DNA from: Alphaproteobacteria bacterium
Lineage (GTDB): Bacteria > Pseudomonadota > Alphaproteobacteria > Micavibrionales > Micavibrionaceae
DNA length: 64,000 nt
Direction of reading: 5' to 3'
Assembly: GCA_020442475.1 (NCBI GenBank)
Contig: JAGRKA010000001.1
Span: 1-64,000, forward strand
Part shown: piece by piece, positions 25,870-35,071 of the stretch
How the letters are laid out: every line of letters starts with the position of its first letter
Numbering within the stretch: the first letter of the stretch is position 1
Program-made: the position numbers and the translations under genes
The notes under the pieces: model-generated
Databases searched by the model: none
Seen by the model: the letters and a program-made list of their open reading frames with translations, nothing else
Told to the model about the DNA's origin: nothing

Positions 25870-26289
25870 CTAGAAAGACTCGTCGTCGCCTGCCGCGCCG
25901 CCAGCCAGATCTTCGAGAGAGGGTTCGCCCTCTTCGTCATCGTCGGCGATTTCTTCATCGGCGTACAGGCCGCCGCTTTGTGCCGCAGCCGCTTGTCCGG
26001 CGAGTATTTCCCACTCTTCTTCGCCGTCCATCAGGTCGATTTGCTCTTCGTCCTCTTCGAAAGAGGCCATACGCTGATGAGAGCGTACAAGCGATTCTCT
26101 CAGATTTTCCGTCTCGACCGTTTCATCGGCAATCTCGCGCAAGGCGACAACCGGGTTCTTGTCGTTGTCGCGCTCAATCGTCAGAGGCGCGCCGGAGCCG
26201 ATCTTGCGGGCGCGCTGTGCGGCCAGCATGACGAGCTGAAAGCGGTTTGGAACTTTTTCAATACAATCTTCAACGGTTACGCGTGCCAT
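25870..26289 (-). CDS. rpoZ: RNA polymerase omega subunit
   Basis: Omega assists assembly of the RNA polymerase beta' subunit. The 139-residue form begins [20 protein letters not shown], followed by [13 protein letters not shown] and [11 protein letters not shown], the conserved core. The C-terminal half is a long acidic, low-complexity tail ([24 protein letters not shown]), as in other alphaproteobacteria; E. coli omega is only 91 residues. It is the first gene of a leftward pair with rsh, with a terminator between. Confidence 0.95.
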   Translation of the reverse strand: MARVTVEDCIEKVPNRFQLVMLAAQRARKIGSGAPLTIERDNDKNPVVALREIADETVETENLRESLVRSHQRMASFEEDEEQIDLMDGEEEWEILAGQAAAAQSGGLYADEEIADDDEEGEPSLEDLAGGAAGDDESF

Positions 26290-26397
26290 TTCTTCTTCCG
26301 TTCCGTAAGGTTTCCAATCAACCGTACCTTATAGAGGGTTCACTGCATGAAAGCAAGCCTCTTGACGCAGCGATTTTTCCTGTAATCATAAGGCCCC

Positions 26398-27063
26398 ATG
26401 AACATGCCTTCGATCCCATCCTCTGATTGCGCCCTTTGCCCCCGTCTTGCAGCCTTCCGCACGGAGAACAGGGCCGCGTTTCCGGATAAGTTTAACGCGC
26501 CCGTACCTTCTTTCGGCCCTGCGGATGCACGCCTCCTCATTGTCGGGTTGGCGCCGGGTCTGCGGGGGGCAAATTTCTCCGGACGACCCTTTACCGGGGA
26601 TTATGCGGGGGATTTGCTGTACGCGACCTTGCTGAAATTCGGCTTTGCGAAGGGCACGTACAGGGCGGTTAAGGATGATGGGCTGGAACTGACCGGTACA
26701 CGGATTACAAATGCCGTGCGCTGTGTTCCCCCTGAAAACAAGCCGACAACGGCGGAGATGAATACGTGCCGCCCCTTCCTGAAAGAAGAAATCGAGTCCA
26801 TGCCGAATTTACGCGTGATCGTTTCGCTGGGCTTGATATCGCACAATGCCGTTTTGAAGAGTTTGGGACAAAAAATTTCAGCCTTTCCCTTTGGTCACGG
26901 CGTACAGCACGATATGGGCGGCGAGCTAAGCCTGATTGATTCGTATCATTGCTCCCGCTACAATACGAATACGGGACGGTTGACGACGGAAATGTTTGAA
27001 GACGTTTTCCAGCGCGTTATGCAGATTTTGACAAATGCCCCGGCCAGTCTTCGCGGTGCGTAA
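26398..27063 (+). CDS. Family 5 uracil-DNA glycosylase (UdgB-like)
   Basis: Removes uracil (and probably other deaminated bases) from DNA. The 221 residues show GLAPGLRGANFSGRPFTGDY near residue 49 (the G-L-A-P-G motif of family 5, lacking the Asp/Asn water activator of families 1 and 4) and SYHCSRYNTNTGRLT near residue 180, the H-C-S-R-Y-N motif diagnostic for this family. Cys in DCALCPRL, in AVRCVPPEN and in MNTCRPF are placed like the iron-sulfur ligands of families 4 and 5. AAGG lies just before the ATG. Its 3' end overlaps folB by 47 bases in a convergent arrangement. Confidence 0.9.
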   Translation: MNMPSIPSSDCALCPRLAAFRTENRAAFPDKFNAPVPSFGPADARLLIVGLAPGLRGANFSGRPFTGDYAGDLLYATLLKFGFAKGTYRAVKDDGLELTGTRITNAVRCVPPENKPTTAEMNTCRPFLKEEIESMPNLRVIVSLGLISHNAVLKSLGQKISAFPFGHGVQHDMGGELSLIDSYHCSRYNTNTGRLTTEMFEDVFQRVMQILTNAPASLRGA

Positions 27064-27415
27064 ACACCTCGATCCCTGCGCCTTGATTTTCACCGAAAAT
27101 ATCCGCTTTTTTGATAGAAAGTCGTGCCGCTGTAACGGATGCGCTGCTGAAACATAAATCCAGAAGCTCTTTAAGATAATCCTCAATGAGCTGCGCGTGA
27201 GGCCGATCCGCCCAGGATGTGATTCCCTTATAAAGCACGGCGTAATCGATAATCGTCTCCGGACTGACCTCTTGCAGATAGGTTGAAGGGTCGGCATAAA
27301 CTTCGGCAGTAACCAGAACGCGCTGGGGCTTGTTGTGCTCGTGCGGTAACAGGCCCAGCTTCAGGGGTACCTCGATGGAATCGAGAAAAATTTTGATATG
27401 ACTGTCCTTTTCCAT
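27017..27415 (-). CDS. folB: Dihydroneopterin aldolase family protein
   Basis: The 132 residues match FolB, which converts dihydroneopterin to 6-hydroxymethyl-dihydropterin in folate synthesis. Visible are IFLDSIEVPLKLGLLPHEHN (N-terminal substrate-side segment, G-x-x-P-H-E), PQRVLVTAEVYAD, IDYAVLYKGITSW, and QLIEDYLKELLDLCF with the conserved Glu. The C-terminal KKADIFGENQGAGIEVFTHR is the usual [VK]-x-K-P-x-A-like block without the exact consensus Lys-Pro, so activity is probable but not certain. Adjacent to folA (divergent) in a small folate locus. Confidence 0.85.
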   Translation of the reverse strand: MEKDSHIKIFLDSIEVPLKLGLLPHEHNKPQRVLVTAEVYADPSTYLQEVSPETIIDYAVLYKGITSWADRPHAQLIEDYLKELLDLCFSSASVTAARLSIKKADIFGENQGAGIEVFTHREDWPGHLSKSA

Positions 27416-27459
27416 GAGTCCGCCTTATATAAGTGGAAGCTGTGAATAGAAAGATAAAA

Positions 27460-28053
27460 ATGACGACACCCCCTAAGCTCTCTTCTATAGTTGCCATGGC
27501 GCAAAACCGCATAATAGGCCGGAATAACGCACTGATCTGGCATATTCCCGAAGATTTGAAACATTTCAAACGCACCACGATGGGAAAGCCGATCATCATG
27601 GGCCGAAAATCCTATGAGGCGCTCGGCAAGCCGTTGCCGGGGCGCGCGAATATTGTGATCTCCCGCAAAAAGGCGGCTTTACCGGACGATACTCCGACGG
27701 CGACCTTTGACGATATGGAATCGGTCGAGTCGCCTGCCGCATCGGGGACAGCGCTTTATGTCGTAACCTCCATAGAGGCCGCCATAGACAAAGCGAAAGA
27801 CATCGCAAGCGCGCAAGGGTTGGACGAAATTTTCATCACGGGCGGTGGTGAGATTTACAAACAGACCCTTCCCATCACGCAGAGACTCTATCTGACGCTC
27901 CTGCATCGCGATTATGACGGCGATACCTTTTTTCCCGCATTTGACTGGGAAGAGTGGACGGTCGCAGAAGAACGCTCAAGCCCGGCTGATGAGGAAAAAG
28001 ACCGCCCGGCCCTGACTTTTTATACGCTTGAACGCAAAAATTCCGGAGCTTAA
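27460..28053 (+). CDS. folA: Dihydrofolate reductase
   Basis: Reduces dihydrofolate to tetrahydrofolate with NADPH; the trimethoprim target. The 197 residues include SSIVAMAQNRIIGRNNALIW with the Met20-loop region, IPEDLKHFKRTTMGKPIIMG, GRKSYEALGKPLPGRANIV, ITGGGEIYKQTLP and LTLLHRDYDGDTFFP. Glu replaces the catalytic Asp27 of E. coli (IPEDL). It is longer than the 159 residues of E. coli because of an insert near residues 80-100 and a C-terminal tail. The ATG at 27460 is preferred; an in-frame GTG at 27433 would add nine residues outside the fold. Confidence 0.94.
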   Translation: MTTPPKLSSIVAMAQNRIIGRNNALIWHIPEDLKHFKRTTMGKPIIMGRKSYEALGKPLPGRANIVISRKKAALPDDTPTATFDDMESVESPAASGTALYVVTSIEAAIDKAKDIASAQGLDEIFITGGGEIYKQTLPITQRLYLTLLHRDYDGDTFFPAFDWEEWTVAEERSSPADEEKDRPALTFYTLERKNSGA

Positions 28054-28099
28054 AAGCTGAAAAATCACCATTGAAACAGACTGCCCCTTCCTATAAGCC

Positions 28100-29221
28100 A
28101 TGGCCATGTCCCGTCCGTTACACAAAACGAAAACGCTTCTTTTAGCCCTCGCACGGGCAGATACCGCCTTCTTTATTCTGCCTGCCCTGATGACGATTTT
28201 AATCGTGGGAACAGTCGCGCAACGCTGGATGGGGCTTTACGATTCGCAGCATCTGTTCTTCATGTCCTTTATCTTCTGGGCGGGCCCTGTGCCGCTTCCC
28301 GGAGGTGCGTTACTAATCGGTATCCTCACACTGGGATTAAGCCTGAAATTTATCTTTAAAAGCCGCTGGAACCGTATGAAGGCCGGGATCAACCTGACAC
28401 ATCTGGGCGTGTTGATCTTGCTGGCAGGCGGGTTTTTGACAGCCCTGTGGGCGGAAGAGAGCTATATGCTAATCGGGGAAGGCCAATCCTCCCCCTATAT
28501 CTATGATTATTTCCGGCAAGAAGCCATTATCACGAAAAATGACGCTCCAATCGGGCGTGTTCCCTTTGACAAGCTTAAGGAGGGCCGTGCATGGCCGCCT
28601 TTACCTTTTCATGTGGAGACGCTTCAAACCTGCCGAAATTGTGAAATCCTTAAACGCGGAGAAATCACGGAAGATGAGGATGGAAACGCTTATCAGGGCA
28701 TGGCCCGTTTTATGGGGCTGCGCGCCAAGCGGCCCGATCCGGTCGCAGAGAATAATCTCAGCGGTTTCACCCTCAAAATAACGGGGTTGGATGAGACACA
28801 GGACGGAATTTACATCGCCTTCGACCCGATGCCCAAACCGATTATCGTGACGTACAGGGAAGACACGTACAAACTTGTTTTCGGCAAACGTCAGACCATG
28901 CTACCTTTTTCCCTTGAACTCGTTGATTTTAAAAAAGAAACCTATCCCGGCATGGATATGGCCAAAGCGTACAGCTCCGCGCTGATTGTCCATGATGGCG
29001 AGGTAAGCTGGCCTGTTACGATTGAGATGAACAAGCCGCTGCGTTACAAAGGCTATACATTCTTTCAATCCTCGTTCGAACAGACCCCGGAGACGGAGCG
29101 GACCGTTCTGGCTGTTGTGAAGAACAGGGCGCGCCTGTTCCCCTATATCGGCACGCTGATCGTCGCGCTGGGGCTTATCCTGCATCTCGCAACCCTGTTC
29201 GGACGGAGGGCGGGCATATGA
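28100..29221 (+). CDS. resB: Cytochrome c biogenesis protein ResB
   Basis: A subunit of the System II (Ccs) cytochrome c synthase, which carries heme across the inner membrane and attaches it to CxxCH motifs. The 373 residues have membrane segments near the N-terminus (FFILPALMTILIVGTVAQRW, then GALLIGILTLGLSLKF and LTHLGVLILLAGGFL) and one at the C-terminus (YIGTLIVALGLILHLATLF). Between these lies a periplasmic domain with MNKPLRYKGYTFFQSSFEQT, the best ResB hallmark. Its TGA overlaps the ccsA ATG, then tlpA overlaps ccsA: one operon immediately upstream of the cbb3 oxidase genes, whose cytochromes c need this machinery. Confidence 0.85.
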   Translation: MAMSRPLHKTKTLLLALARADTAFFILPALMTILIVGTVAQRWMGLYDSQHLFFMSFIFWAGPVPLPGGALLIGILTLGLSLKFIFKSRWNRMKAGINLTHLGVLILLAGGFLTALWAEESYMLIGEGQSSPYIYDYFRQEAIITKNDAPIGRVPFDKLKEGRAWPPLPFHVETLQTCRNCEILKRGEITEDEDGNAYQGMARFMGLRAKRPDPVAENNLSGFTLKITGLDETQDGIYIAFDPMPKPIIVTYREDTYKLVFGKRQTMLPFSLELVDFKKETYPGMDMAKAYSSALIVHDGEVSWPVTIEMNKPLRYKGYTFFQSSFEQTPETERTVLAVVKNRARLFPYIGTLIVALGLILHLATLFGRRAGI

Positions 29222-31167
29222 CGATAAGACGGTTTATATCCTTGTTACTGCTTGCGGCATTTCTATCGCTGGGCGCAGGGATATGCCTCCCGGCCATTGG
29301 TATAGCAGCGGATTCCAATGAGGCGGGCAGCGCTGAAAAAGCCGATTACGCCACGTTTAACCTGCTCCCTATACTTGATGAAGGGCGGCTTAAACCGCTG
29401 GGGAGTTTCGCGCAGATTACCCTCCAGCATTTTTCTGGCCAAAATCGGCTAAGCTCTTCAAATGCTTCGCAATGGCTGGCAGAGACCCTCTTCGATCCGG
29501 CCTCCGCAATCGATATTCCTGTTTTTCTGGTTGAGAACAGCTTCGTCCGTGAATCCATGGGGCTGACAGGGCCAAGACGTACACTTTATTCCCTGCACGA
29601 TCTTCAAGACGGGCTGGAGGCAACGGCGCCGCAAGTCGGGGCTTTACTGCAACGGCAGGACTCTGCGTTGTCTGAGGATGAAAAGGCTCTGATCCAACTC
29701 CATGACAATGTGATCGCCCATAACAATCTGCTGCGAAGCCTTTCGCTTCTCCTACCGCTTCAGGTCGATGTCCCAGCGCGTTATCAGAGCGGCCTGCCTG
29801 AGGGAGATGTAACCTTCCTGCATCTTGCTGGCTATGAGCAGCGCATCCTTCAGGATCTAAAATCCATTATTGCCGCGAAAGGAGAAGACCCACGCCTGTA
29901 TACACCGGAGGAACAAAAAATCGCTGCGCTGGCTTTTCAGATGCAGCAGATCCGTGCGGGCGGTGCGCATAGCGAGTCTTTACGGATTTTGCCCCTTCAA
30001 TGGGAAAACCGTAAAGGCGAATGGATCAGCCCGTGGGCCGTGATTACAGGTGATGGCGGGGGCGGGCCGGACATGGCTGCTTATCTTGCCTTATGGGGTA
30101 AAATGGCCGACAGCTGGAGAGCGGGAGATGCTGCCGGTTTCGAAGCGGCGGCGCAAGAAACATTCGCATACATACAGGCGCATACGCCGGATGCGTTCAG
30201 CCTTGCCCGTTTCAGGGCTGAAAATCTAAGCCGTACGCTTAAGCCTTTTAACATCGCGCTGAGCCTGTACGGCTTGTCTTTATTCCTTTTAAGCGCTCTT
30301 CTGTTCGGCTCTTTCTTCACCGGAAGCCGCCCATGGATATTGGCGGCAGCCTGTATCCTGACGGGTGTAGCGCTCTTTTTACACGCAAGCGGTATCGCAA
30401 CCCGGATTTATATCCTCGCCCGTCCGCCCGTCGGCACGCTCTATGAATCCGCCTTGTTTGTCAGCTTGATCTGCGCCGCTTCGGGGCTGATTGTCACGCT
30501 TCGCTCCCGGCAGGCACTAAGTCTTTTGACCGGGACGGCCTGCGCAGCGCTTATTTTAGGGATTGCGCCGACTCTTTTGCAAAAGGCGGACAGCCTCGAA
30601 TTGCTCGTGGCTGTGCTGAATACGAATTTCTGGCTGGCAACCCATGTCATTTGCATCACAGCCGGGTACGGCGTATGTGTCCTTACAGCGGCACTTGCGC
30701 ATATATGGCTTGCGCTCAAAATCCGGAAACCGGAACATGAGGCTCTTCAGAGTTTGCCGCGCATCTTGCACAGCCTCTCCCTTGTCGCACTGCTTCTGAC
30801 GGCAGTGGGCACGGTACTGGGTGGAATCTGGGCGGACCAGTCATGGGGGCGTTTCTGGGGCTGGGACCCAAAAGAGAACGGCGCGCTTTTGATTGTGCTC
30901 TGGCTGGTCTGGCTCCAGCACGGGCGTATGTCAGGGCGGCTCCGGGCGCCGGCTTTTACAGCCGGGCTGGCTGCACTCAACGTGATTGTCGCGCTCGCAT
31001 GGTTCGGGGTGAATTTGCTCAGCATCGGCTTGCATTCCTACGGTTTTATCAGCGGTATCGCCGAAGGGCTGGCCGCATTCTGTACGGCAGAACTTACCCT
31101 GATCGGTGCTCTGTGGTGGGGCGTCCAGTGTAAAGAACGCCAAAAAAGAAAGGAAAAAACCGCATGA
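29218..31167 (+). CDS. ccsA: Cytochrome c biogenesis protein CcsA (ResC)
   Basis: The catalytic heme-handling partner of ResB. The 649 residues divide into a signal or anchor segment (about 5-25), a periplasmic region of about 310 residues, and eight or so membrane segments. The C-terminal part carries the WWD heme-binding motif, WADQSWGRFWGWDPKENGAL, and flanking His in ATHVICITAGYG and SIGLHSYGF, the likely heme ligands. Fragments of other proteins with this motif (CcmC, CcmF) are System I parts, but the pairing with ResB makes this System II. The long periplasmic N-terminus is of the ResB/CcsA-associated type seen in Bacteroidetes and Deltaproteobacteria rather than plastid-type CcsA. The start overlaps the resB stop. 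Confidence 0.88.
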   Translation: MTIRRFISLLLLAAFLSLGAGICLPAIGIAADSNEAGSAEKADYATFNLLPILDEGRLKPLGSFAQITLQHFSGQNRLSSSNASQWLAETLFDPASAIDIPVFLVENSFVRESMGLTGPRRTLYSLHDLQDGLEATAPQVGALLQRQDSALSEDEKALIQLHDNVIAHNNLLRSLSLLLPLQVDVPARYQSGLPEGDVTFLHLAGYEQRILQDLKSIIAAKGEDPRLYTPEEQKIAALAFQMQQIRAGGAHSESLRILPLQWENRKGEWISPWAVITGDGGGGPDMAAYLALWGKMADSWRAGDAAGFEAAAQETFAYIQAHTPDAFSLARFRAENLSRTLKPFNIALSLYGLSLFLLSALLFGSFFTGSRPWILAAACILTGVALFLHASGIATRIYILARPPVGTLYESALFVSLICAASGLIVTLRSRQALSLLTGTACAALILGIAPTLLQKADSLELLVAVLNTNFWLATHVICITAGYGVCVLTAALAHIWLALKIRKPEHEALQSLPRILHSLSLVALLLTAVGTVLGGIWADQSWGRFWGWDPKENGALLIVLWLVWLQHGRMSGRLRAPAFTAGLAALNVIVALAWFGVNLLSIGLHSYGFISGIAEGLAAFCTAELTLIGALWWGVQCKERQKRKEKTA

Positions 31168-31754
31168 AGCTCAATCTTGCGATTATTCTGGTCGTCGGCC
31201 TCTTGACCTACGGGATCACGGTCTATTTTGATCATCCAGCCCCGAAATCCGATAAGATACAAGCTGCAACGGCGGAATTGGCGTCTTCGCCTGCAAGCGC
31301 GGAAACAGGGGAGCGCGTCCCGGATTTTTCTTTTACGACACTGGACGGGCGGCGCGTGAATATCGGCGATTTTGAAGACAAAACGGTCATGCTTAATTTC
31401 TGGGCGACATGGTGCGCGCCCTGTGTGAAGGAGTTCCCGATCCTGATCGGCATTGCGGAAGAGTATAAGGATGATGTGGTCTTCATCGCCCTGTCCTCGG
31501 ACCTTGAGCAAAACGCCATCGACAGATTTCTGGCCAAGCTCGAAAAAGACTCAGGCGTAAGTGTTAAAGCGGAGAACATTCTGATCGCTCTTGATGAAAA
31601 TCAGGCCGTAACGCAGAAAATTTTCCAGACATACCGTTTGCCTGAAACGATCCTGATCGACAAACATCAAAAGCTGCGGCAGAAAATTGCAGGCGCGGAT
31701 TGGCGGCGTGAAGACATCACTTCAGTGATTGAAACGTTTAATCAAGAACCGTAA
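31164..31754 (+). CDS. TlpA/ResA-type thioredoxin, periplasmic
   Basis: A 196-residue membrane-anchored thioredoxin. An N-terminal hydrophobic segment (LAIILVVGLLTYGITVYF) is followed by VPDFSFTTLDGRRV and the active site WATWCAPCVKEFP (CAPC), then the cis-Pro region ending LPETILID. In System II maturation this protein keeps the apocytochrome CxxCH cysteines reduced before heme attachment. The start overlaps the ccsA stop, so it completes the resB-ccsA-tlpA operon. A small gene reads back toward it from 31988. Confidence 0.88.
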   Translation: MKLNLAIILVVGLLTYGITVYFDHPAPKSDKIQAATAELASSPASAETGERVPDFSFTTLDGRRVNIGDFEDKTVMLNFWATWCAPCVKEFPILIGIAEEYKDDVVFIALSSDLEQNAIDRFLAKLEKDSGVSVKAENILIALDENQAVTQKIFQTYRLPETILIDKHQKLRQKIAGADWRREDITSVIETFNQEP

Positions 31755-31757
31755 AGC

Positions 31758-31988
31758 TTACTGGTGGTGCAACCATGCATAAAGAAGCGGGAACCAGATA
31801 AGCGAGGTTGTTAAAGACCCCTTAACCGCTTGATAAGCAATCCATGCCCAAAACAGGTTTTTACCCGGTTTCTTGAGCATGCGGAAAATTCTCTTTTTCT
31901 CAGGCTGCTTGTTTTCTTCTGAAAAAGTTTCCTCTGATAACGCTTGGTCAGCGCCTGTTTCATTGATTTTGTCTATAGCGTTTTTCAT
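31758..31988 (-). CDS. Small membrane protein of unknown function (76 aa)
   Basis: Unrecognised. It has a charged, Glu/Lys-rich first half (KKRIFRMLKKPGKNLF) and a hydrophobic second half (about residues 45-73, WIAYQAVKGSLTTSLIWFPL), so it is probably a small inner-membrane protein with one or two spans and an acidic cytoplasmic tail. It lies between tlpA and the SafE gene on the opposite strand, ending four bases from the tlpA stop. No good ribosome site is seen near the ATG. The protein-like composition supports a real gene, but this is not certain. Confidence 0.5.
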   Translation of the reverse strand: MKNAIDKINETGADQALSEETFSEENKQPEKKRIFRMLKKPGKNLFWAWIAYQAVKGSLTTSLIWFPLLYAWLHHQ

Positions 31989-32107
31989 TGGGGTACTTTT
32001 TGAGTCCTCTTTTTTTACGATTGGGGGTTGGTTTCCCCACTATTTTATGCAAGAGATATGCGCATGAAGTTTCGGGCTTGTCCAGCCTAAAATTCAGGAC
32101 GTGTTAA

Positions 32108-32824
32108 ATGACTATCGTACAATGTATCCATGATATTACAACGACTTACGGCCTTGTTTTGAGTCTGTTCTTGGCTGGCCTCGTCGGTGGCTTTACACAT
32201 TGCACGGGCATGTGCGGTCCGCTGGTTTTGGCGCAAACGAAAGCAGCAAATACCCACCGAAAAATGAGTTTTCTGCTTCTACCCTACCATCTCGGACGAA
32301 TGACGACCTATGTCGCTCTGGCCGTACTGGTCAGCGGTTTTATCAATCTGGCCTTTATTTTTTCAGACCTGAAAATGCTGGTCAGTGCGCCGCTCTTAAC
32401 GCTAGCCGGTATCATCTTTCTGGTCAGCGCCTTCCCGGCTTTGCGCACTCTTTTCCCATGGGCCGTTCATCTTCGGATCGGTTTACCTGCACGCTGGATT
32501 CAAAGGCTTCAAAAGGCGCTTCCTTATAAAAGCAACCGCCCTAACCCCTTAAAACGCTATATGCTCGGGGTTTTACTGGGTTTTATGCCGTGCGGCCTCG
32601 TCATCTCTGCGCTTTTGGCTTCCGCATCGGCTGTAAATACGATACAAGCAGCAGCAGCGATGGCTGCTTTCGCTATCGGCACGATGCCTGCACTCATGTT
32701 AACCGCGCTGGGTGGGCAAGCCCTACAGAGCCGATATCCCGGCGCAGCCAGCCGTTTGTCCCAAGGCGCAATGATCGTGAGCGGCCTTTGGCTCTTCGCG
32801 CTCGCCGGCTCTATGTTTTTGTGA
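32108..32824 (+). CDS. SafE/UreH-type membrane protein linked to cbb3 oxidase
   Basis: A 238-residue inner-membrane protein of the sulfite exporter TauE/SafE-like, UreH-related group (cytochrome c biogenesis transmembrane family). It has six or so membrane segments. The first carries GGFTHCTGMCGPLVL, a conserved H-C-x-G-M-C that may bind metal; the fourth has GFMPCGLV. Such genes commonly sit beside cbb3 oxidase loci, where a role in copper or thiol handling is suspected but not proven. It lies 37 bases before ccoN in the same direction. Confidence 0.8.
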   Translation: MTIVQCIHDITTTYGLVLSLFLAGLVGGFTHCTGMCGPLVLAQTKAANTHRKMSFLLLPYHLGRMTTYVALAVLVSGFINLAFIFSDLKMLVSAPLLTLAGIIFLVSAFPALRTLFPWAVHLRIGLPARWIQRLQKALPYKSNRPNPLKRYMLGVLLGFMPCGLVISALLASASAVNTIQAAAAMAAFAIGTMPALMLTALGGQALQSRYPGAASRLSQGAMIVSGLWLFALAGSMFL

Positions 32825-32861
32825 TGATTTGATAAGGTGACTTTGTAAAGGACGTACGAAC

Positions 32862-34331
32862 ATGACAACAATCGCCTCCACTGCCTCTGGAACCGCTTCG
32901 GCGAGTCCCGATTACAATTATAAAGTTGTCAGACTTTTTACACTGGCGACGGTCTTCTGGGGTATTACGGGTTTTCTCGTCGGTATCGTTATTGCCGCAC
33001 AAATGGCGTTTCCGGATCTGAATATCGAGCCATATCTGTCCTTTGGGCGGCTGCGTCCTCTTCATACATCAGCTGTTATCTTTGCGTTCTGCGGTAATGG
33101 GCTCTTCGCGACAAGCTATTATGTGGTCCAGCGGACCTGCGGCGTTCGGCTGTGGAGCGACGCGCTATCCTCTTTCACCTTCTGGGGATATCAGATTTTC
33201 ATCATCATCGCCGGGCTGGGCTATGTGATGGGCGTAACGCAAACCAAGGAATATGCAGAGCCGGAATGGTATGCCGATTTGTGGCTGACTATCGTCTGGG
33301 TAGCATATTTGCTGGTTTACATGATGACGATCGTCAAACGCAAAGAGCCGCATCTATATGTTGCCAACTGGTTCTATCTGGCTTTTATCATCACAATCGC
33401 CGTTTTGCACCTAGGCAACAACATATCCTTGCCTATTGATCTGGCGAGCGCGAAAAGCTACTCAGCGTTTTCCGGCGTTCAAAGCGCTCTGATTCAGTGG
33501 TGGTACGGCCATAATGCCGTGGGCTTTTTCCTGACCTCGGGCTTTTTGGGGATGATGTATTATTTCATTCCGAAACAGGCCGGGCGGCCGATCTATTCCT
33601 ACCGGCTGTCGATCCTCCATTTTTGGTCGCTGATTTTCATTTATATCTGGGCCGGGCCGCACCATCTGCATTACACGGCTTTGCCTATGTGGGTTCAGAC
33701 GCTGGGTATGACCTTTTCGATCATGCTCTGGATGCCGTCCTGGGGCGGAATGATCAACGGGCTGATGACGCTTTCGGGTGCATGGCATAAACTTCGTGAA
33801 GACCCGATCCTCCAGTTCATGGCGATCGCTCTGGCTTTCTACGGCATGGCAACCTTTGAAGGGCCGCTCCTGTCGATCCGCTCCGTTAACGCTCTGTCAC
33901 ACTATACGGACTGGACAATTGGTCACGTCCATGCGGGTGCGCTCGGCTGGAACGGCTTTATCACTTTCGGCGCGCTTTATTACCTCGTACCGAGACTCTG
34001 GGGCCGTGAGCGGATTTATTCCGTGAAGCTGATCAGTCTTCATTTGTGGATCGCTTCTTTGGGGATCGTCTTCTATATCGCCTCAATGTGGGTTGCCGGG
34101 ATTATGCAGGGCCTGATGTGGCGCTCCTACGATGATATGGGCTTCCTCGAATATTCATTTGTCGAGAGCGTGATGGCGCTTAAGCCTTTCTATATTCTGC
34201 GCGTGACGGGTGGTGTGCTGTATCTTAGCGGCGCGCTAATCATGGCCTATAATTTCTGGCGAACAATCCGGGGAGAAGTCAGCGCCAAAGAACAACCTCA
34301 AATACGGAATGCACAAGGAGTTGCAGCATGA
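32862..34331 (+). CDS. ccoN: cbb3-type cytochrome c oxidase subunit I
   Basis: The catalytic heme-copper subunit of the high-affinity terminal oxidase, in the inner membrane. The 489 residues have about 12 membrane segments. Conserved His: [15 protein letters not shown] (low-spin heme ligand), [20 protein letters not shown] with its adjacent WWYGHNA (copper-B His and the cbb3-specific helix VI Tyr), [11 protein letters not shown] (two His for copper-B), and [17 protein letters not shown] (heme ligands). AAAGGA precedes the ATG. No clear FNR box (TTGAT-N4-ATCAA) was seen upstream. First structural gene of ccoNOQPGHIS; overlaps ccoO by four bases. Confidence 0.97.
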   Translation: MTTIASTASGTASASPDYNYKVVRLFTLATVFWGITGFLVGIVIAAQMAFPDLNIEPYLSFGRLRPLHTSAVIFAFCGNGLFATSYYVVQRTCGVRLWSDALSSFTFWGYQIFIIIAGLGYVMGVTQTKEYAEPEWYADLWLTIVWVAYLLVYMMTIVKRKEPHLYVANWFYLAFIITIAVLHLGNNISLPIDLASAKSYSAFSGVQSALIQWWYGHNAVGFFLTSGFLGMMYYFIPKQAGRPIYSYRLSILHFWSLIFIYIWAGPHHLHYTALPMWVQTLGMTFSIMLWMPSWGGMINGLMTLSGAWHKLREDPILQFMAIALAFYGMATFEGPLLSIRSVNALSHYTDWTIGHVHAGALGWNGFITFGALYYLVPRLWGRERIYSVKLISLHLWIASLGIVFYIASMWVAGIMQGLMWRSYDDMGFLEYSFVESVMALKPFYILRVTGGVLYLSGALIMAYNFWRTIRGEVSAKEQPQIRNAQGVAA

Positions 34332-35071
34332 GTCTGGTCGAAAAACATCAAAAGCTGGAACGTAATTCGGTTATCCTGCTCATTGCCACGACGATTGCTG
34401 TACTGATCGGCGGTGTTGTCGAGATCATTCCGCTTTTCCGGACCGAAACGCAAATCAAGCCGGTTGGGGACATACGCCCCTATACGCCGCTGGAGCTGGC
34501 GGGACAAAATATCTATGTCCGCGAAGGGTGCCATACCTGCCATTCCCAGCAAATCCGCTCTTTGCGGGATGAGGTTGTCCGCTACGGCCATTACTCAATC
34601 CCGGCAGAAAGTATGTACGACCATCCTTTCCTGTGGGGCTCCAAGCGGACCGGACCGGATCTTGCGCGGGTCGGCGGCAAGTATTCGGATGATTGGCATG
34701 TCGCTCACCTGAAAGAGCCGCGCGACCTCGTGCCTGAGTCGGTTATGCCCTCCTACAGCTTTTTGATGAAAAAAGGCGCAAAAATCGATGATCTGGGGAG
34801 CCACCTCAAAGCCCTGCAATCTTTAGGAGTCCCTTATACTGATGAGATGGTTGAGCTGGCGCAGCAAGACGCGATAGCACAGGCTACGGGGGAGGCGCGT
34901 ACAGATACGAGCGGCCTTGCGGAGCGTTACGGCGAGAAGGTCAATGCCCGCGATTTTGACGGCCAGCCGCACATTGTCTCGGAAATGGATGCGCTAGTCG
35001 CCTATTTACAGGTGCTGGGTACGTTCGTCGATTTTGACGCGATTAAAGATGTTGAAGACGAGGCGCCGTAA
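34328..35071 (+). CDS. ccoO: cbb3 oxidase subunit II (monoheme cytochrome c)
   Basis: Membrane-anchored monoheme cytochrome c that passes electrons to CcoN. The 247 residues have an N-terminal membrane helix ([20 protein letters not shown]), the heme site [15 protein letters not shown] (CHTCH) near residue 66, and the Met axial ligand region [12 protein letters not shown]. Length is typical. The ATG overlaps the ccoN stop; its stop codon overlaps the ccoQ ATG by one base. Confidence 0.97.
   Translation: MSLVEKHQKLERNSVILLIATTIAVLIGGVVEIIPLFRTETQIKPVGDIRPYTPLELAGQNIYVREGCHTCHSQQIRSLRDEVVRYGHYSIPAESMYDHPFLWGSKRTGPDLARVGGKYSDDWHVAHLKEPRDLVPESVMPSYSFLMKKGAKIDDLGSHLKALQSLGVPYTDEMVELAQQDAIAQATGEARTDTSGLAERYGEKVNARDFDGQPHIVSEMDALVAYLQVLGTFVDFDAIKDVEDEAP

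Noticed and set aside
32825-32861. FNR/Anr box (TTGAT-N4-ATCAA) before ccoN or the SafE gene
   Set aside because: Expected for a cbb3 operon, but neither gap (31989-32107 or 32825-32861) contains a match with both half-sites.
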